Source: Mycolicibacter heraklionensis (GTDB lineage Bacteria > Actinomycetota > Actinomycetes > Mycobacteriales > Mycobacteriaceae). From it: 64,000 nucleotides of DNA. Position numbers and translations under genes: made by a program. Positions 7,444 through 16,876 of this stretch are shown piece by piece; the stretch's first letter is position 1, and every line of letters begins with the position of its first letter. The DNA lies in the NCBI RefSeq assembly GCF_019645815.1, contig NZ_CP080997.1, forward strand, positions 868,001 through 932,000, given 5' to 3'. The notes under the pieces are model-generated. The model saw only the letters and a list, made by a program, of their open reading frames with translations. It ran no database searches and was not told where the DNA came from.

Positions 7444-8449
7444 CGTGGCTTCTCATGTGGTGGGCGACTTCGAGTTGGCGCGGCTCGTGCGAAGCAAGAA
7501 GGTCGGCATAGATCAGGACCGCTGGTGCAATCTCGGGTTGTTGGTCAGGTAGGTTGCGCCAGAACAGCTTTCGGATCACGATGCTGCCATGCGGGTCGCG
7601 GTGCCAGCGGTTGTGAATGAGCAGGTCGGTAGGAAGCCCGTTATTTGCTGTGTGGACATAGAGCACTAGGGATTCGGGGTTGCGGATGTCGCCGGGCACG
7701 GCTTGCTCTCCGCTGACAGCCACCTGCAAACCGTCGGGTGCCGACCAGGTGTGGATGTCACCGCCAGCGACGAAGAGTCTGTTGGCCCGGCCGAGGCCGC
7801 CCGGATAGGCGGCCGCCCACAGGTCCAGCAGCTCACCGGCGCGCACCAGCCGGCGCCGGGAGCCGAGGTGCTCCAGGAATCCGGTAGTGCGCAACGTATC
7901 CATCGTCTCCTTGGCCATACCGACCGATACGCCGGCGCACTCGGCGATTTCACGCAGCGGCGCCTCGACGAGTTCGGGTGCGGCCAGCAGGACGCAGACC
8001 GCTTGCGCGCGCTTCGGGGTGAAGAGATTGCGCGGTCCATCGCCGCGTAACCCGTTGCCGAGGATGCCTGGTCGTTCCGGCACGGCCGAACGCCGGCCGC
8101 GCACGTCGATGAGCAGGCCACCCTGGTTCCGCAGGTAGGCGTTGCCAGCCCCGTCGATGTACCAGAGTCCGCGGGCCCGCAGTGTTTCAGCGCTTGATGG
8201 ATGTAGCCGTGGGCCCACTACAAGCAGCGGTGAGGTGGTGTCGGCGATCGCCCAGGCCTGTAGTGCTGCTGTTGCCGACAGGTGAGGGAGGTAGAGGGCG
8301 GTGATCGTGACGGGCTTCCCGTCAATTTCGAGGTGTAGCGGTTCGGGATAGGCAGAGTTCAACGCCGATAGGCCACCGAGCACCCGCACTCCGTAGTCGG
8401 CGAGGTGACGCTCCACAGACTTGGCGAGGCCCGCCCCGATCTGACCCAT
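7421..8449 (-). CDS. AbiEi/MenA-like antitoxin and autorepressor
   Basis: A 342-residue protein of the AbiEi-type antitoxin class. The central LREIAECAGVSVGMAKETMD and the following TLRTTGFLEHLG form a winged-helix motif for DNA binding, preceded by FTPKRAQAVCVLLAAPEL. The N-terminal 110 residues (LHLEIDGKPVTITALYLPHL, ARGLWYIDGAGNAYLRN) are a separate domain common in large mycobacterial MenA-like proteins. It overlaps the toxin gene by 23 bp. The ATG at 8449 follows a TAAACT -10 box by six bases and has no Shine-Dalgarno, so a leaderless mRNA is expected. Inverted TGTTCA/TGAACA repeats cover this promoter, consistent with autoregulation. Confidence 0.75.
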   Translation of the reverse strand: MGQIGAGLAKSVERHLADYGVRVLGGLSALNSAYPEPLHLEIDGKPVTITALYLPHLSATAALQAWAIADTTSPLLVVGPRLHPSSAETLRARGLWYIDGAGNAYLRNQGGLLIDVRGRRSAVPERPGILGNGLRGDGPRNLFTPKRAQAVCVLLAAPELVEAPLREIAECAGVSVGMAKETMDTLRTTGFLEHLGSRRRLVRAGELLDLWAAAYPGGLGRANRLFVAGGDIHTWSAPDGLQVAVSGEQAVPGDIRNPESLVLYVHTANNGLPTDLLIHNRWHRDPHGSIVIRKLFWRNLPDQQPEIAPAVLIYADLLASHEPRQLEVAHHMRSHDDRLARL

Positions 8450-8503
8450 GTGTTCAGTTTAGCCACATGTTCATTTTTATTGAACATAGGCATTTGTTGA
8501 ACA
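8450..8503 (-). promoter_or_regulatory. Leaderless promoter and TGTTCA/TGAACA operator repeats of the antitoxin-toxin operon
   Basis: On the plus strand, TGTTCA occurs at 8451-8456, ATGTTCA at 8467-8473 pairs with TGAACAT at 8481-8487 across 7 bp, and the palindrome TGTTGAACA lies at 8495-8503. The reverse-strand -10 box TAAACT (8461-8456) sits between the first and second elements, six bases before the antitoxin ATG. Repeated half-sites over a promoter are typical of toxin-antitoxin autoregulation. Confidence 0.7.
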
Positions 8504-8517
8504 CGGACATCCACGCC

Positions 8518-8557
8518 AAAAGCGGAAGGTCGCCGGTTCGATCCCGGCCCTGGCCAC
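8518..8557 (+). repeat. Right att-like direct repeat (tRNA-Phe 3' fragment)
   Basis: This exact copy of the last 40 bases of tRNA-Phe up to the first C of CCA stands alone, without the 5' half of a tRNA, so it cannot make a tRNA. It marks the right boundary of the island, about 70 bp upstream of the antitoxin start on the opposite strand. Confidence 0.85.
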
Positions 8558-8625
8558 TCAGTCCGATCCGCGCCGATGCGTGGGCCCACCCGATGGCGGC
8601 CGGCTCCCGACCTCAGCCCCGGCTA

Positions 8626-9072
8626 TTAACCGCAAACAGAGTCACGTTGCCGTCGGGCGTACCGCAGGATCGAGCCCGCGGTCAGGCATGCGGGTTTGTC
8701 ACGGTCGGCTGCCTCGATGGGCAGGTTCGCGGCGCAGCGCATCACCATCAAGGCGAGTGCGCTGCGGGTCGCATACGAGATGACCAGCAGATTGGCGTGA
8801 GCCAGCCTGCCGCTGAGGGACATGACGTGTTGGCGTTTGCCCTCCCACCCCGGCCAGTTGAGGTCGGGTGGTCGTTGGAGCGGTGACCAATTGACGTTGA
8901 TGGTGGTGATGTCGCCGAGCAGGGGAGTCAGCATCGAGACCAGGTCCGGCAATTCAGTGGTGATGTGGTCTGCACGCGGCCACCACGCGCCGTCGATGCC
9001 GTGGCCGAGCTCGCGGGCTACCGAAAGCCGGATAGGGCGGGCACGGCGGATGCTTCCCATCGGAGCGATCAT
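8626..9072 (-). CDS. DUF5994 family protein
   Basis: A 148-residue actinobacterial DUF5994-type protein. Recognisable segments are SIRRARPIRLSVARELGHGIDGAWWPRADHI (broken here by family variation), DLVSMLTPLLGDITTINVNW and LLVISYATRSALALMVMRCAANLPI. The family has no known activity; the HGIDGAWWPRS/A-type motif is its hallmark. The ATG at 9072 has GGGAG eight bases upstream, so I prefer it over the GTG at 9198, which has no ribosome site. It lies just outside the right border of the tRNA-Phe island and reads toward it. Function unknown. Confidence 0.72.
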   Translation of the reverse strand: MIAPMGSIRRARPIRLSVARELGHGIDGAWWPRADHITTELPDLVSMLTPLLGDITTINVNWSPLQRPPDLNWPGWEGKRQHVMSLSGRLAHANLLVISYATRSALALMVMRCAANLPIEAADRDKPACLTAGSILRYARRQRDSVCG

Positions 9073-9420
9073 CGCAGCTGCTCCCGCGGATGCTGAGATG
9101 GTCCGCTGATCGCGGTGCCAGGTTTGCGATGTCGAAACGTCGAACTCGGTATGTCTAAGTGTCGCATCATATTTCACAATCCACTGCAGTTCCCTCACGG
9201 TCGGATTCGTCTGGCCCGCGGTTGCGGCTAGGCGGAGGAATCACAATTGCCCGTGGGGGGCCGCCCTAGGGATGAGAGTGGGTGGACCACCGCTGACAAT
9301 GAAGCGGCTCACATCCGACCGTACGCCGTCGGCATCGTTTCGGGGACAGTTCGGTAAAAGCCTGATGTGCGAGGTGTTATGCGGGTTGCGGTTCCGATCC
9401 TGTCCCTAGACTGAGCCGCT
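9073..9420. other. Intergenic region with divergent promoters
   Basis: No gene is supported. The region separates the DUF5994 gene (leftward) from the protease-like gene (rightward). A TAGACT -10-like box lies at 9407-9412, eight bases before the GTG at 9421. I see no repeat or RNA structure that stands out. Confidence 0.4.
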
Positions 9421-10146
9421 GTGCACCCTGCCTCGACTCGGCGAGCTTCAGCCCTCGTCGTCGCAGCCCTGATGGCCTCTGCCGGGCTGCCGGCCGCCGC
9501 CGCGGCTGACGACAAGATTCTGCTGGGGGGCGGCGCTGCGATCGTGCTGCACGACGACGCGCTGTGCACGCTGACCACCATCGGCCGTGACGGTGAAGGC
9601 AAGCTGGTCGGCTTCACGGCCGCGCACTGTGGCGGGCCGGGCTCGCCCGTGCTGGTTGAGGGTGCCGAAGACCACGGCACCGTGGGCACGGTGGTGGCCG
9701 CTGACGAAGGCCTGGACTACGCGGTGATCGAGTTCGACCCGGTCAAGGTGGCCTCCATCGCCGACTACGAAGGCTTCGGGATCTACGGCATCGGCTCGGC
9801 CGATCCCGCTGAACCTGCCGCCACCGAACCCGACAGTCCAGAACCACCGGGCGACGTGGAGCACGTCACCGTGCGCCACGCCTGCAAACTTGGTCGCGGC
9901 ACCGGTCTCAACTGCTTCGACATCGGGCCCGCCGGAGTGGATCCCGCCGGCGAAGAGTGGTGGCAACCGGGCGATGACGGGGCGCCCGTCACTGTCGATG
10001 ACCTACTGGTCGGCATGGTCCGCGATGGCACCGTCCCGGTCGGTCCGCTCACCCAGCCGGGACCCGGGATCGTGCTGTTCCAAGCGATCCTCGACGACGT
10101 GGACGCCAAGGGCGGCCCGGGCGCGGGGTTCGGCCGCCGCTCCTAG
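9421..10146 (+). CDS. Exported S1-type serine protease homologue lacking the catalytic Ser
   Basis: A 241-residue protein with a signal peptide ending near AAAAAD (residues 25-30). It has the trypsin-like FTAAHC box with H69, the Asp region GLDYAVIEF with D99, and the expected GDSGAP box near residue 184. That box reads GDDGAP here: D186 (GAC at 9976-9978) replaces the nucleophilic Ser. Cys49/Cys70 and Cys155/Cys165 could form disulphides. A Pro/Glu-rich loop (residues 128-145) interrupts the second barrel. The protein is therefore probably a pseudoprotease or binding protein, unless another residue substitutes. The GTG start follows TAGACT by eight bases. It is convergent with the hemophore-like gene. 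Confidence 0.8.
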   Translation: MHPASTRRASALVVAALMASAGLPAAAAADDKILLGGGAAIVLHDDALCTLTTIGRDGEGKLVGFTAAHCGGPGSPVLVEGAEDHGTVGTVVAADEGLDYAVIEFDPVKVASIADYEGFGIYGIGSADPAEPAATEPDSPEPPGDVEHVTVRHACKLGRGTGLNCFDIGPAGVDPAGEEWWQPGDDGAPVTVDDLLVGMVRDGTVPVGPLTQPGPGIVLFQAILDDVDAKGGPGAGFGRRS

Positions 10147-10187
10147 CCTCGGCTTCGAGCGAAATCGCCTGACCGGCCGACCCCGGT

Positions 10188-10664
10188 TCAGGTAGCGGCC
10201 GGAACCGCCTCGTCTTGTGCGGGAGCGGACTGCTCGGTCGAAGGCTTCCACACCGAGGGGTCGTTTGCCGGCAGGGTGCTGCACTGTTGGGCAATACCTT
10301 CGGCGGCGGACTCCTGCGTTCGGAAAAGGGCCGCGTAATGGGGGAACAGGACTCCGAACTGATCCACCTCGGTCTGCCGGCTGGCGGGATCCTTGGCGAG
10401 CAGGTTGTTCATCCGCGAGATGATCTGCTCCTGCATCCACGGCGGCTCTTGGTTGTACTTCGTCACAATCGCGTCGTAGGCCGCCGGGTCAACGACCTTG
10501 GTCGCGCCCATCAACTGGTCGACCGAACACTGCGTGGTCAGTATGGGCTCGGGAACCGCGTTCGGGTCCTCGGCGGCGGCCACGCCCGCGCCGGAGGCCA
10601 GAAGGCCCGCACCAACTGCTACCAGCCCGGCGGCACGCACCGGCCAACTCACCGTAGATGTCAT
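10188..10664 (-). CDS. Hemophore-related exported protein (mycobacterial haem-binding family)
   Basis: A 158-residue exported protein with signal peptide (WPVRAAGLVAVGAGLLASGAGVAAA). The mature part has the helical pattern of the Rv0203/Rv1174c family: LTTQCSVDQLMGATKVVDP, the YNQEPPWMQEQI segment, a helix ending FPHYAALFRTQESAAEGIAQQC, so the two Cys (C46 and the later one) probably form the family disulphide. In Rv0203 the fold binds haem; whether this member binds haem depends on residues I cannot check by eye. The ATG at 10664 starts a clean signal peptide, so the 40-residue upstream extension is rejected. The C-terminal tail is low-complexity and Ala/Glu/Pro-rich. Confidence 0.78.
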   Translation of the reverse strand: MTSTVSWPVRAAGLVAVGAGLLASGAGVAAAEDPNAVPEPILTTQCSVDQLMGATKVVDPAAYDAIVTKYNQEPPWMQEQIISRMNNLLAKDPASRQTEVDQFGVLFPHYAALFRTQESAAEGIAQQCSTLPANDPSVWKPSTEQSAPAQDEAVPAAT

Positions 10665-10759
10665 GCGGCCGGACGTTACCAGTTTCGGATTTGTGGAAAG
10701 CCGCTTTCGGTCCAACGCTTGACCGGCGAAGGCGCGCTGCCCAAGACGGACCGAGAGAG

Positions 10760-11086
10760 CTAGGGGCGCAACGTCTCCGGGCACAGTTCCGCCTGCGCCG
10801 CCTGAATCTGGACGTCGGCGGCTTCGGGGCTGTAGTAGAAGGTGTTGGTCAGCTGGCGCACCAGGTCACCCGGCGAGATGCCGGAGCGGTAAGTCCCGGT
10901 GTGGCCGTACATCCGCAACTCAGCGCAGATGTAGTGCCCCGAGGTCACTTTGACGTGATCGGCGACCGGGATCGCCACCGGGGCGGCGTTGACCCGCGCC
11001 AGATAGCTGGCGTCATCGGCGTGGGCGGCCGGGGCGGCGGTCAGTGCCGCGGTGGCCAGCAGGGGTGCGGCAATCCGGACGGTCAC
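10760..11086 (-). CDS. DUF732 family exported protein
   Basis: A 108-residue exported protein. A signal peptide (RIAAPLLATAALTAAPAAHA) is followed by a DUF732-type domain: DASYLARVNAA, a Cys in YICAELRMYG, the LVRQLTNTFYYSPEAADVQIQAAQAELCP end with the second Cys. DUF732 proteins are small exported actinobacterial proteins of unknown function. The GTG at 11086 has GGAGGT seven bases upstream, a much better site than the ATG codons at 11092 or 11101, which lie on or inside that GGAGGT. It is divergent from the SRPBCC gene at 11187. Confidence 0.8.
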   Translation of the reverse strand: MTVRIAAPLLATAALTAAPAAHADDASYLARVNAAPVAIPVADHVKVTSGHYICAELRMYGHTGTYRSGISPGDLVRQLTNTFYYSPEAADVQIQAAQAELCPETLRP

Positions 11087-11186
11087 ATGCATGACCTCCA
11101 TGGTGCCACCGCCACCTGGTCGATGGGGCGACTCTCGGGCGGCCAAATCCCCACACATCACCGCGCGCCTGGTTAGGGTGCCAGCC

Positions 11187-11630
11187 ATGGCAGTCAAGGA
11201 TTCCCGCGAGGTGGTTATCGAAGCGAGCGCGGAGGAGATCTTCGACGTCCTCGCCGACGTCGAGTCTGTTCCGTCCTGGTCGCCGCAGTACCAGAGCGCT
11301 GAGGTGCTCGACACGTACGACAACGGCCGGCCGCGCCGGGTGCGGATGAAGATCAAGGCCGCGGGCCTGACCGACGAGCAGGTGGTCGAGTACAGCTGGA
11401 CCGACGACAGTGTCGGCTGGACCCTGGTGTCGGCCGGCCAACTCAAGGCCCAGGACGCCAAGTACACGCTGACCCCCCAGGGCGACAAAACCAAGGTCCG
11501 ATTCGACATGGACGTGGACCCGTCGATCCCGATCCCGGGGTTCCTACTCAAGAGCACCCTCAAGGGCGGCATGAAGACCGCCACCGACGGCCTGCGCACC
11601 CAGGTGCTCAAGATCAAGAAGGGGCGCTGA
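11187..11630 (+). CDS. SRPBCC (START-like) family protein, Rv0854/Rv0856-like
   Basis: A 147-residue protein of the polyketide cyclase/START-like fold. It begins with the edge strand DSREVVIEASAEEIFDVLADVESVPSWSPQYQSAEVL, then alternating strands (VRMKIKAAGLTDEQVVEYSW) and a long C-terminal helix (KGGMKTATDGLRTQVLKIKK). The fold makes a hydrophobic pocket for lipids or ring compounds; ligand unknown. A TAGGGT box ends seven bases before the ATG, so a leaderless transcript is likely. A paralogue follows 54 bp later, as in H37Rv where several such genes lie before dapC and fadA. Confidence 0.88.
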   Translation: MAVKDSREVVIEASAEEIFDVLADVESVPSWSPQYQSAEVLDTYDNGRPRRVRMKIKAAGLTDEQVVEYSWTDDSVGWTLVSAGQLKAQDAKYTLTPQGDKTKVRFDMDVDPSIPIPGFLLKSTLKGGMKTATDGLRTQVLKIKKGR

Positions 11631-11684
11631 TTTCGGTGCGATGAAATCCCGCCGCCGGCAGGGCTCGGCGCTAGGCTCGAACCA

Positions 11685-12137
11685 GTGGCTGTTCGAGCAT
11701 CGCGGGAAATTGTGATTGACGCGCCGCCGGAGACAATCCTCGACGCGCTCGCCGATGTGTCCGACTTGGCATCGTGGTCGCCGGTGCACAAGCGGATCGA
11801 AGTCCTCGACGAATATGAGGACGGCCGCCCCCACCACGTACTGGCCACCATCAAGATTCTGGGCTTGGTGGACAAGGAGATCCTGGAATACCACTGGGGT
11901 CCGGACTGGATGGTCTGGGATGCCAAAGCGACGGCCCAGCAGCGCGCCCAGCACGTCGAATACACCCTGACCCGCGAAGGTCCCGACAGCACCCGGGTGC
12001 GCTTCGACATCACCGTCGAACCATCCGGGCCGATCCCGGAGTTCATCGTCCGGCGCGCCAGCAAGCTGGTGCTGAGCATCGCCACCGAACGGCTGCGTCA
12101 GCGAATCATGGGCGAAGACACCGCTACCGAGCGGTAG
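11685..12137 (+). CDS. SRPBCC (START-like) family protein, Rv0856/Rv0857-like
   Basis: A 150-residue paralogue of the previous gene, with the same layout: SREIVIDAPPETILDALADVSDLASWSPVHKRIEVLDEY at the N-terminus, EILEYHWGPDWMVWDAKA in the middle and a C-terminal helix FIVRRASKLVLSIATERLRQRI. The GTG start lies seven bases after TAGGCT, again a leaderless arrangement, so it has its own promoter although it follows its paralogue closely. Its stop overlaps the convergent dapC stop by 14 bp. The ligand is unknown. Confidence 0.88.
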   Translation: MAVRASREIVIDAPPETILDALADVSDLASWSPVHKRIEVLDEYEDGRPHHVLATIKILGLVDKEILEYHWGPDWMVWDAKATAQQRAQHVEYTLTREGPDSTRVRFDITVEPSGPIPEFIVRRASKLVLSIATERLRQRIMGEDTATER

Positions 12138-13326
12138 CGGGCCCGTCGCGCAGCGTCTCCAGTCGCCGGATCGCCTCGTCGATGGTGTCCTCACGCTTGA
12201 CGAAAGTGAACCGCACCAAGTGATTCCAGACATCGGGGGCGGTTGCTTCCGCGCCGGGCACGCAGAACGCCGACAGCGGGATGGCCGCGACCCCGGCCCG
12301 GTGCGGCAGCTCGGCGCAGAACGCCGTGCTGTCGTCGTAACCCAGCGGGCGGGGATCGGCGCAGAGAAAATAGGTGCCGAAACTGTCGTGCACCTCAAAA
12401 CCGACGCCCCGCAGGCCGTCGGTCAACCGGTCCCGGCGGGCTTGCATGGTCGCGCACAGCGCCGCCACCCAGGTGTCCTCGGTGTTCAACGCCAGCGCCA
12501 CCGCCGGTTGAAACGGCGCCCCGCCGACATAGGTCAGGTACTGCTTGGCGGCCCGCACCCCGGCCAAGAGTTCCGCCGGTCCGCACGCCCAACCGATCTT
12601 CCAGCCGGTGCAGTTGAACATCTTCGCCGCACTCGAGATGGTGACGGTGCGCTGCGCCATCCCCTCGAAGCCGGCTAGCGGGCGATGAGTCCGTCCGGCG
12701 AAGACCAGGTGTTCGTAGACCTCGTCGGCGATCACCAGCAGATCGGCCTCCACCGCGATGCGGGCGATCTCGGCCAACTCGGACTCGGTGAACACCGTTC
12801 CGGTCGGGTTGTGCGGAGAGTTGACGATCAGCGCCCGGGTCGCCGGGGTGATGGCCCGCCGTAGAGCGTCGGCGTCCAAGGCGAACCCATGTCCGTCGGG
12901 CACCAGCGACACGCTGACCCGTCGCGCCCCGGCCATGGCGACCACCGGCGAGTACGAGTCGTAGAACGGCTCGAGCAGCAGCACCTCTGCGCCCGGCTCC
13001 ACCAGGCCGAGCACCGCCGCCGCGATGGCTTCGGTAGCCCCTACCGTCACCAGGACTTCGGTGTCGGGGTCGTAGTCGATCCCGAACTTCCGCGCGCGCT
13101 GCCCGGCGATGGCTTCCCGCAGGGCGGGGATGCCGGGCCCAGGCGGGTATTGGTTGACGCCGTCGGTGATGGCGGCCCGGGCCGCCTCGAGCATGGCCGA
13201 CGGTCCGTCCTCGTCGGGGAAGCCCTGGCCGAGGTTGACCGCGCCGATCCGTGCGGCCAGCGCCGACATCTCGGCGAAGATCGTGGTGGCATAGGGCTCC
13301 AGCCGTGAGACCATCCGCGCCGTCAT
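12124..13326 (-). CDS. dapC: N-succinyldiaminopimelate aminotransferase / class I-II aminotransferase
   Basis: A 400-residue PLP enzyme of fold type I. It has [12 protein letters not shown] near residue 31, VTVGATEAI for cofactor phosphate binding, [11 protein letters not shown] (169-179), the Asp-containing [14 protein letters not shown], and the PLP lysine K235 in [16 protein letters not shown]. The H37Rv orthologue Rv0858c is annotated DapC, converting N-succinyl-2-amino-6-ketopimelate to N-succinyl-LL-diaminopimelate for lysine and peptidoglycan; the sequence alone also allows a kynurenine/methionine aminotransferase activity. The ATG at 13326 follows TAGGCT by eight bases, suggesting a leaderless mRNA. 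It is divergent from fadA. Confidence 0.85.
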   Translation of the reverse strand: MTARMVSRLEPYATTIFAEMSALAARIGAVNLGQGFPDEDGPSAMLEAARAAITDGVNQYPPGPGIPALREAIAGQRARKFGIDYDPDTEVLVTVGATEAIAAAVLGLVEPGAEVLLLEPFYDSYSPVVAMAGARRVSVSLVPDGHGFALDADALRRAITPATRALIVNSPHNPTGTVFTESELAEIARIAVEADLLVIADEVYEHLVFAGRTHRPLAGFEGMAQRTVTISSAAKMFNCTGWKIGWACGPAELLAGVRAAKQYLTYVGGAPFQPAVALALNTEDTWVAALCATMQARRDRLTDGLRGVGFEVHDSFGTYFLCADPRPLGYDDSTAFCAELPHRAGVAAIPLSAFCVPGAEATAPDVWNHLVRFTFVKREDTIDEAIRRLETLRDGPATAR

Positions 13327-13504
13327 GGGACCCGAGCCTAAAGCGCAGGCGACGGGGCCGAAGGAGCGGCCGGGAGCGGGCGCCCAGACGGCCCAACCAT
13401 CCGGTTGATAGGCCACCCTGTTAGGGTTGAAATCCGGGGACTACGCTCCGACCCAGACGCAATCGAAGAATCCGCATCGAACACCCATTGAAGAGGAATC
13501 AGCC

Positions 13505-14716
<1,212 letters not shown>

Positions 14717-14731
14717 GAGGGCTTGTAAAAA

Positions 14732-16864
14732 ATGGCAGAGAACACCATCAAGTGGGACAAGGATGCCGACGGCATCGTCACGCTGACCCTGGATGACCCG
14801 ACCGGGTCGGCCAACGTGATGAACGACCACTACCGCGAGTCCATGCACAACGCGGTGCAGCGCCTGACCGAGGAGAAGGATTCGGTCACCGGTGTCGTCA
14901 TCACCAGCGCGAAGAAGACCTTCTTCGCCGGCGGTGACCTCAAGGCGATGATCCACGTCGGACCCGACGACGCCCAGGCCGTCTTCGAGCAGTGCGAGGG
15001 CATCAAGGCCGACCTGCGCGCCCTGGAGACCCTGGGCAAGCCGGTCGTGGCCGCCATCAACGGCGCCGCCCTCGGCGGTGGCCTGGAGATCGCGCTGGCC
15101 TGTCACAGGAGGATCGCCGCCGACGTCAAGGGCAGCCAGCTCGGCCTGCCCGAGGTCACCCTGGGCCTGCTGCCCGGCGGTGGCGGTGTCGCCCGCACGG
15201 TGCGCATGCTCGGCATCCAGAACGCGTTCATGAACGTGCTGGCCCAGGGCACCCGCTTCAGCCCGGCCAAGGCCAAGGCCGCGGGCCTGGTCGACGAGGT
15301 GCTGCCGACTGTCGAGGAACTGGTGCCCGCCGCCAAGGCGTGGATCAAGGCCAACCCCGACGCCGGTGTCCAGCCCTGGGATGCCAAGGGGTACAAGATG
15401 CCCGGAGGCACCCCCTCCAGCCCGGCGCTGGCGGCCATCCTGCCGTCGTTCCCGGCCCTGCTGCGCAAGCAGGTCAAGGGGGCTAACATGCCCGCGCCGC
15501 GGGCCATCCTGGCCGCCGCGATCGAGGGTGCGCAGGTGGACTTCGACACCGCCACCCGCATCGAGAGCCGCTACTTCGTCTCGCTGGTCACCGGCAACGT
15601 CGCCAAGAACATGATCCAGGCGTTCTTCTTCGACCTGCAGCACATCAACGGCGGCGGCAGCCGGCCCGAGGGCATCGCGAAGACCCCGATCCGCAAGATC
15701 GGTGTGCTCGGTGCCGGGATGATGGGCGCCGGTATCGCCTACGTGTCGGCCAAGGCCGGCTACGACGTGGTGCTCAAGGACGTCTCCCTCGAGGCGGCCC
15801 AGCGCGGCAAGGGCTACTCGGAGAAGCTGGAAGCCAAGGCGCTGGAGCGCGGTCGCACCACCGCCGAGAAGTCGCAGGCGCTGCTGGACAAGATCACCCC
15901 GACCGCCGACCCCAAGGACCTGGCCGGCGTCGACTTCGTGATCGAGGCCGTGTTCGAGAGCCAGGACCTCAAGCACAAGGTCTTCCAGGAGATCGAGGAC
16001 ATCGTCGAGCCCAACGCGCTGCTGGGGTCGAACACCTCCACGCTGCCGATCACCGGTCTGGCGACCGGTGTGAAGCGCCAGGAGGACTTCATCGGGATCC
16101 ACTTCTTCTCGCCGGTCGACAAGATGCCGCTGGTGGAGATCATCAAGGGCGAGAAGACCTCCGACGAGGCGCTGGCCCGGGTGTTCGACTACGTGCTGGC
16201 CATCAAGAAGACCCCGATCGTGGTCAACGACAGCCGCGGCTTCTACACCTCCCGGGTCATCGGCACCTTCGTCAACGAGGCGCTGATGATGCTGGGCGAG
16301 GGTGTGGAACCGGCCAGCATCGAGCAGGCCGGTCTGCAGGCCGGCTACCCGGCGGCTCCGCTGCAGCTCTGCGACGAGCTCAACCTGGAGCTGATGCAGA
16401 AGATCGCCACCGCCACCCGCGAGGGTGTCGAGGCGGCCGGCGGCACGCTGCCGAAGCAGCGGAACGAAGAGGTCGTCGACAAGATGATCGAGCTCGGTCG
16501 CCCGTCGCGTCTGAAGGGCGCGGGCTTCTACGAGTACGTCGACGGCAAGCGCACCGGCCTGTGGCCGGGCCTGCGTGAGACGTTCAAGTCCGGCAGCTCC
16601 ACCCCGCCGCTGCAGGACATGATCGACCGGATGCTGTTCGCCGAGGTGCTGGAAACCCAGAAGTGCTTCGACGAGGGCGTGCTGACCTCGACCGCCGACG
16701 CCAACATCGGCGCGATCATGGGCATCGGGTTCCCGCCGTGGACCGGCGGCACCGCGCAGTTCATCACCGGCTACCCGGGCGGCAAGGCCGCCTTCGTGGC
16801 GCGGTCCAAGGAACTGGCCGCCAAGTACGGCGACCGGTTCAACCCGCCGCAGTCGCTGCTGTAG
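14732..16864 (+). CDS. fadB: Multifunctional enoyl-CoA hydratase / 3-hydroxyacyl-CoA dehydrogenase, alpha subunit
   Basis: A 710-residue fusion enzyme. The N-terminal crotonase domain (about 1-300) has the oxyanion segment [10 protein letters not shown], the helix [21 protein letters not shown] and [14 protein letters not shown] with the catalytic Glu. The dehydrogenase half starts with the NAD-binding [24 protein letters not shown] near residue 328 and has the [16 protein letters not shown] and [11 protein letters not shown] segments. It hydrates enoyl-CoA and oxidises the product to 3-ketoacyl-CoA for FadA. It follows fadA by 15 bp. A strong hairpin right after its stop may end the operon. 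Confidence 0.95.
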   Translation: MAENTIKWDKDADGIVTLTLDDPTGSANVMNDHYRESMHNAVQRLTEEKDSVTGVVITSAKKTFFAGGDLKAMIHVGPDDAQAVFEQCEGIKADLRALETLGKPVVAAINGAALGGGLEIALACHRRIAADVKGSQLGLPEVTLGLLPGGGGVARTVRMLGIQNAFMNVLAQGTRFSPAKAKAAGLVDEVLPTVEELVPAAKAWIKANPDAGVQPWDAKGYKMPGGTPSSPALAAILPSFPALLRKQVKGANMPAPRAILAAAIEGAQVDFDTATRIESRYFVSLVTGNVAKNMIQAFFFDLQHINGGGSRPEGIAKTPIRKIGVLGAGMMGAGIAYVSAKAGYDVVLKDVSLEAAQRGKGYSEKLEAKALERGRTTAEKSQALLDKITPTADPKDLAGVDFVIEAVFESQDLKHKVFQEIEDIVEPNALLGSNTSTLPITGLATGVKRQEDFIGIHFFSPVDKMPLVEIIKGEKTSDEALARVFDYVLAIKKTPIVVNDSRGFYTSRVIGTFVNEALMMLGEGVEPASIEQAGLQAGYPAAPLQLCDELNLELMQKIATATREGVEAAGGTLPKQRNEEVVDKMIELGRPSRLKGAGFYEYVDGKRTGLWPGLRETFKSGSSTPPLQDMIDRMLFAEVLETQKCFDEGVLTSTADANIGAIMGIGFPPWTGGTAQFITGYPGGKAAFVARSKELAAKYGDRFNPPQSLL

Positions 16865-16876
16865 TTAGGTGTAGAC

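Larger units (their letters stand above)
4471..8557. mobile_element. Small genomic island bounded by tRNA-Phe direct repeats, no integrase seen
   Basis: Positions 4471-4510 (anticodon stem to discriminator and first C of CCA of tRNA-Phe) recur identically at 8518-8557. The bases before each copy differ (G and C), and the copies diverge after base 40. This is the attL/attR signature of tyrosine-integrase elements. The 4.0 kb between them holds an unknown 301-aa protein, short ORFs and a toxin-antitoxin pair, none belonging to the conserved flanking order. I see no integrase or excisionase, so the element is either a decayed remnant or needs help from elsewhere. Confidence 0.75.

Noticed and set aside
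8518-8557. Second tRNA-Phe gene
   Set aside because: Only the 3' half is present; there is no D-arm or 5' acceptor strand, so it is an attachment-site remnant.
9073-9198. N-terminal extension of the DUF5994 gene to GTG 9198
   Set aside because: The extension has no ribosome site and no family similarity, whereas ATG 9072 has GGGAG eight bases upstream.
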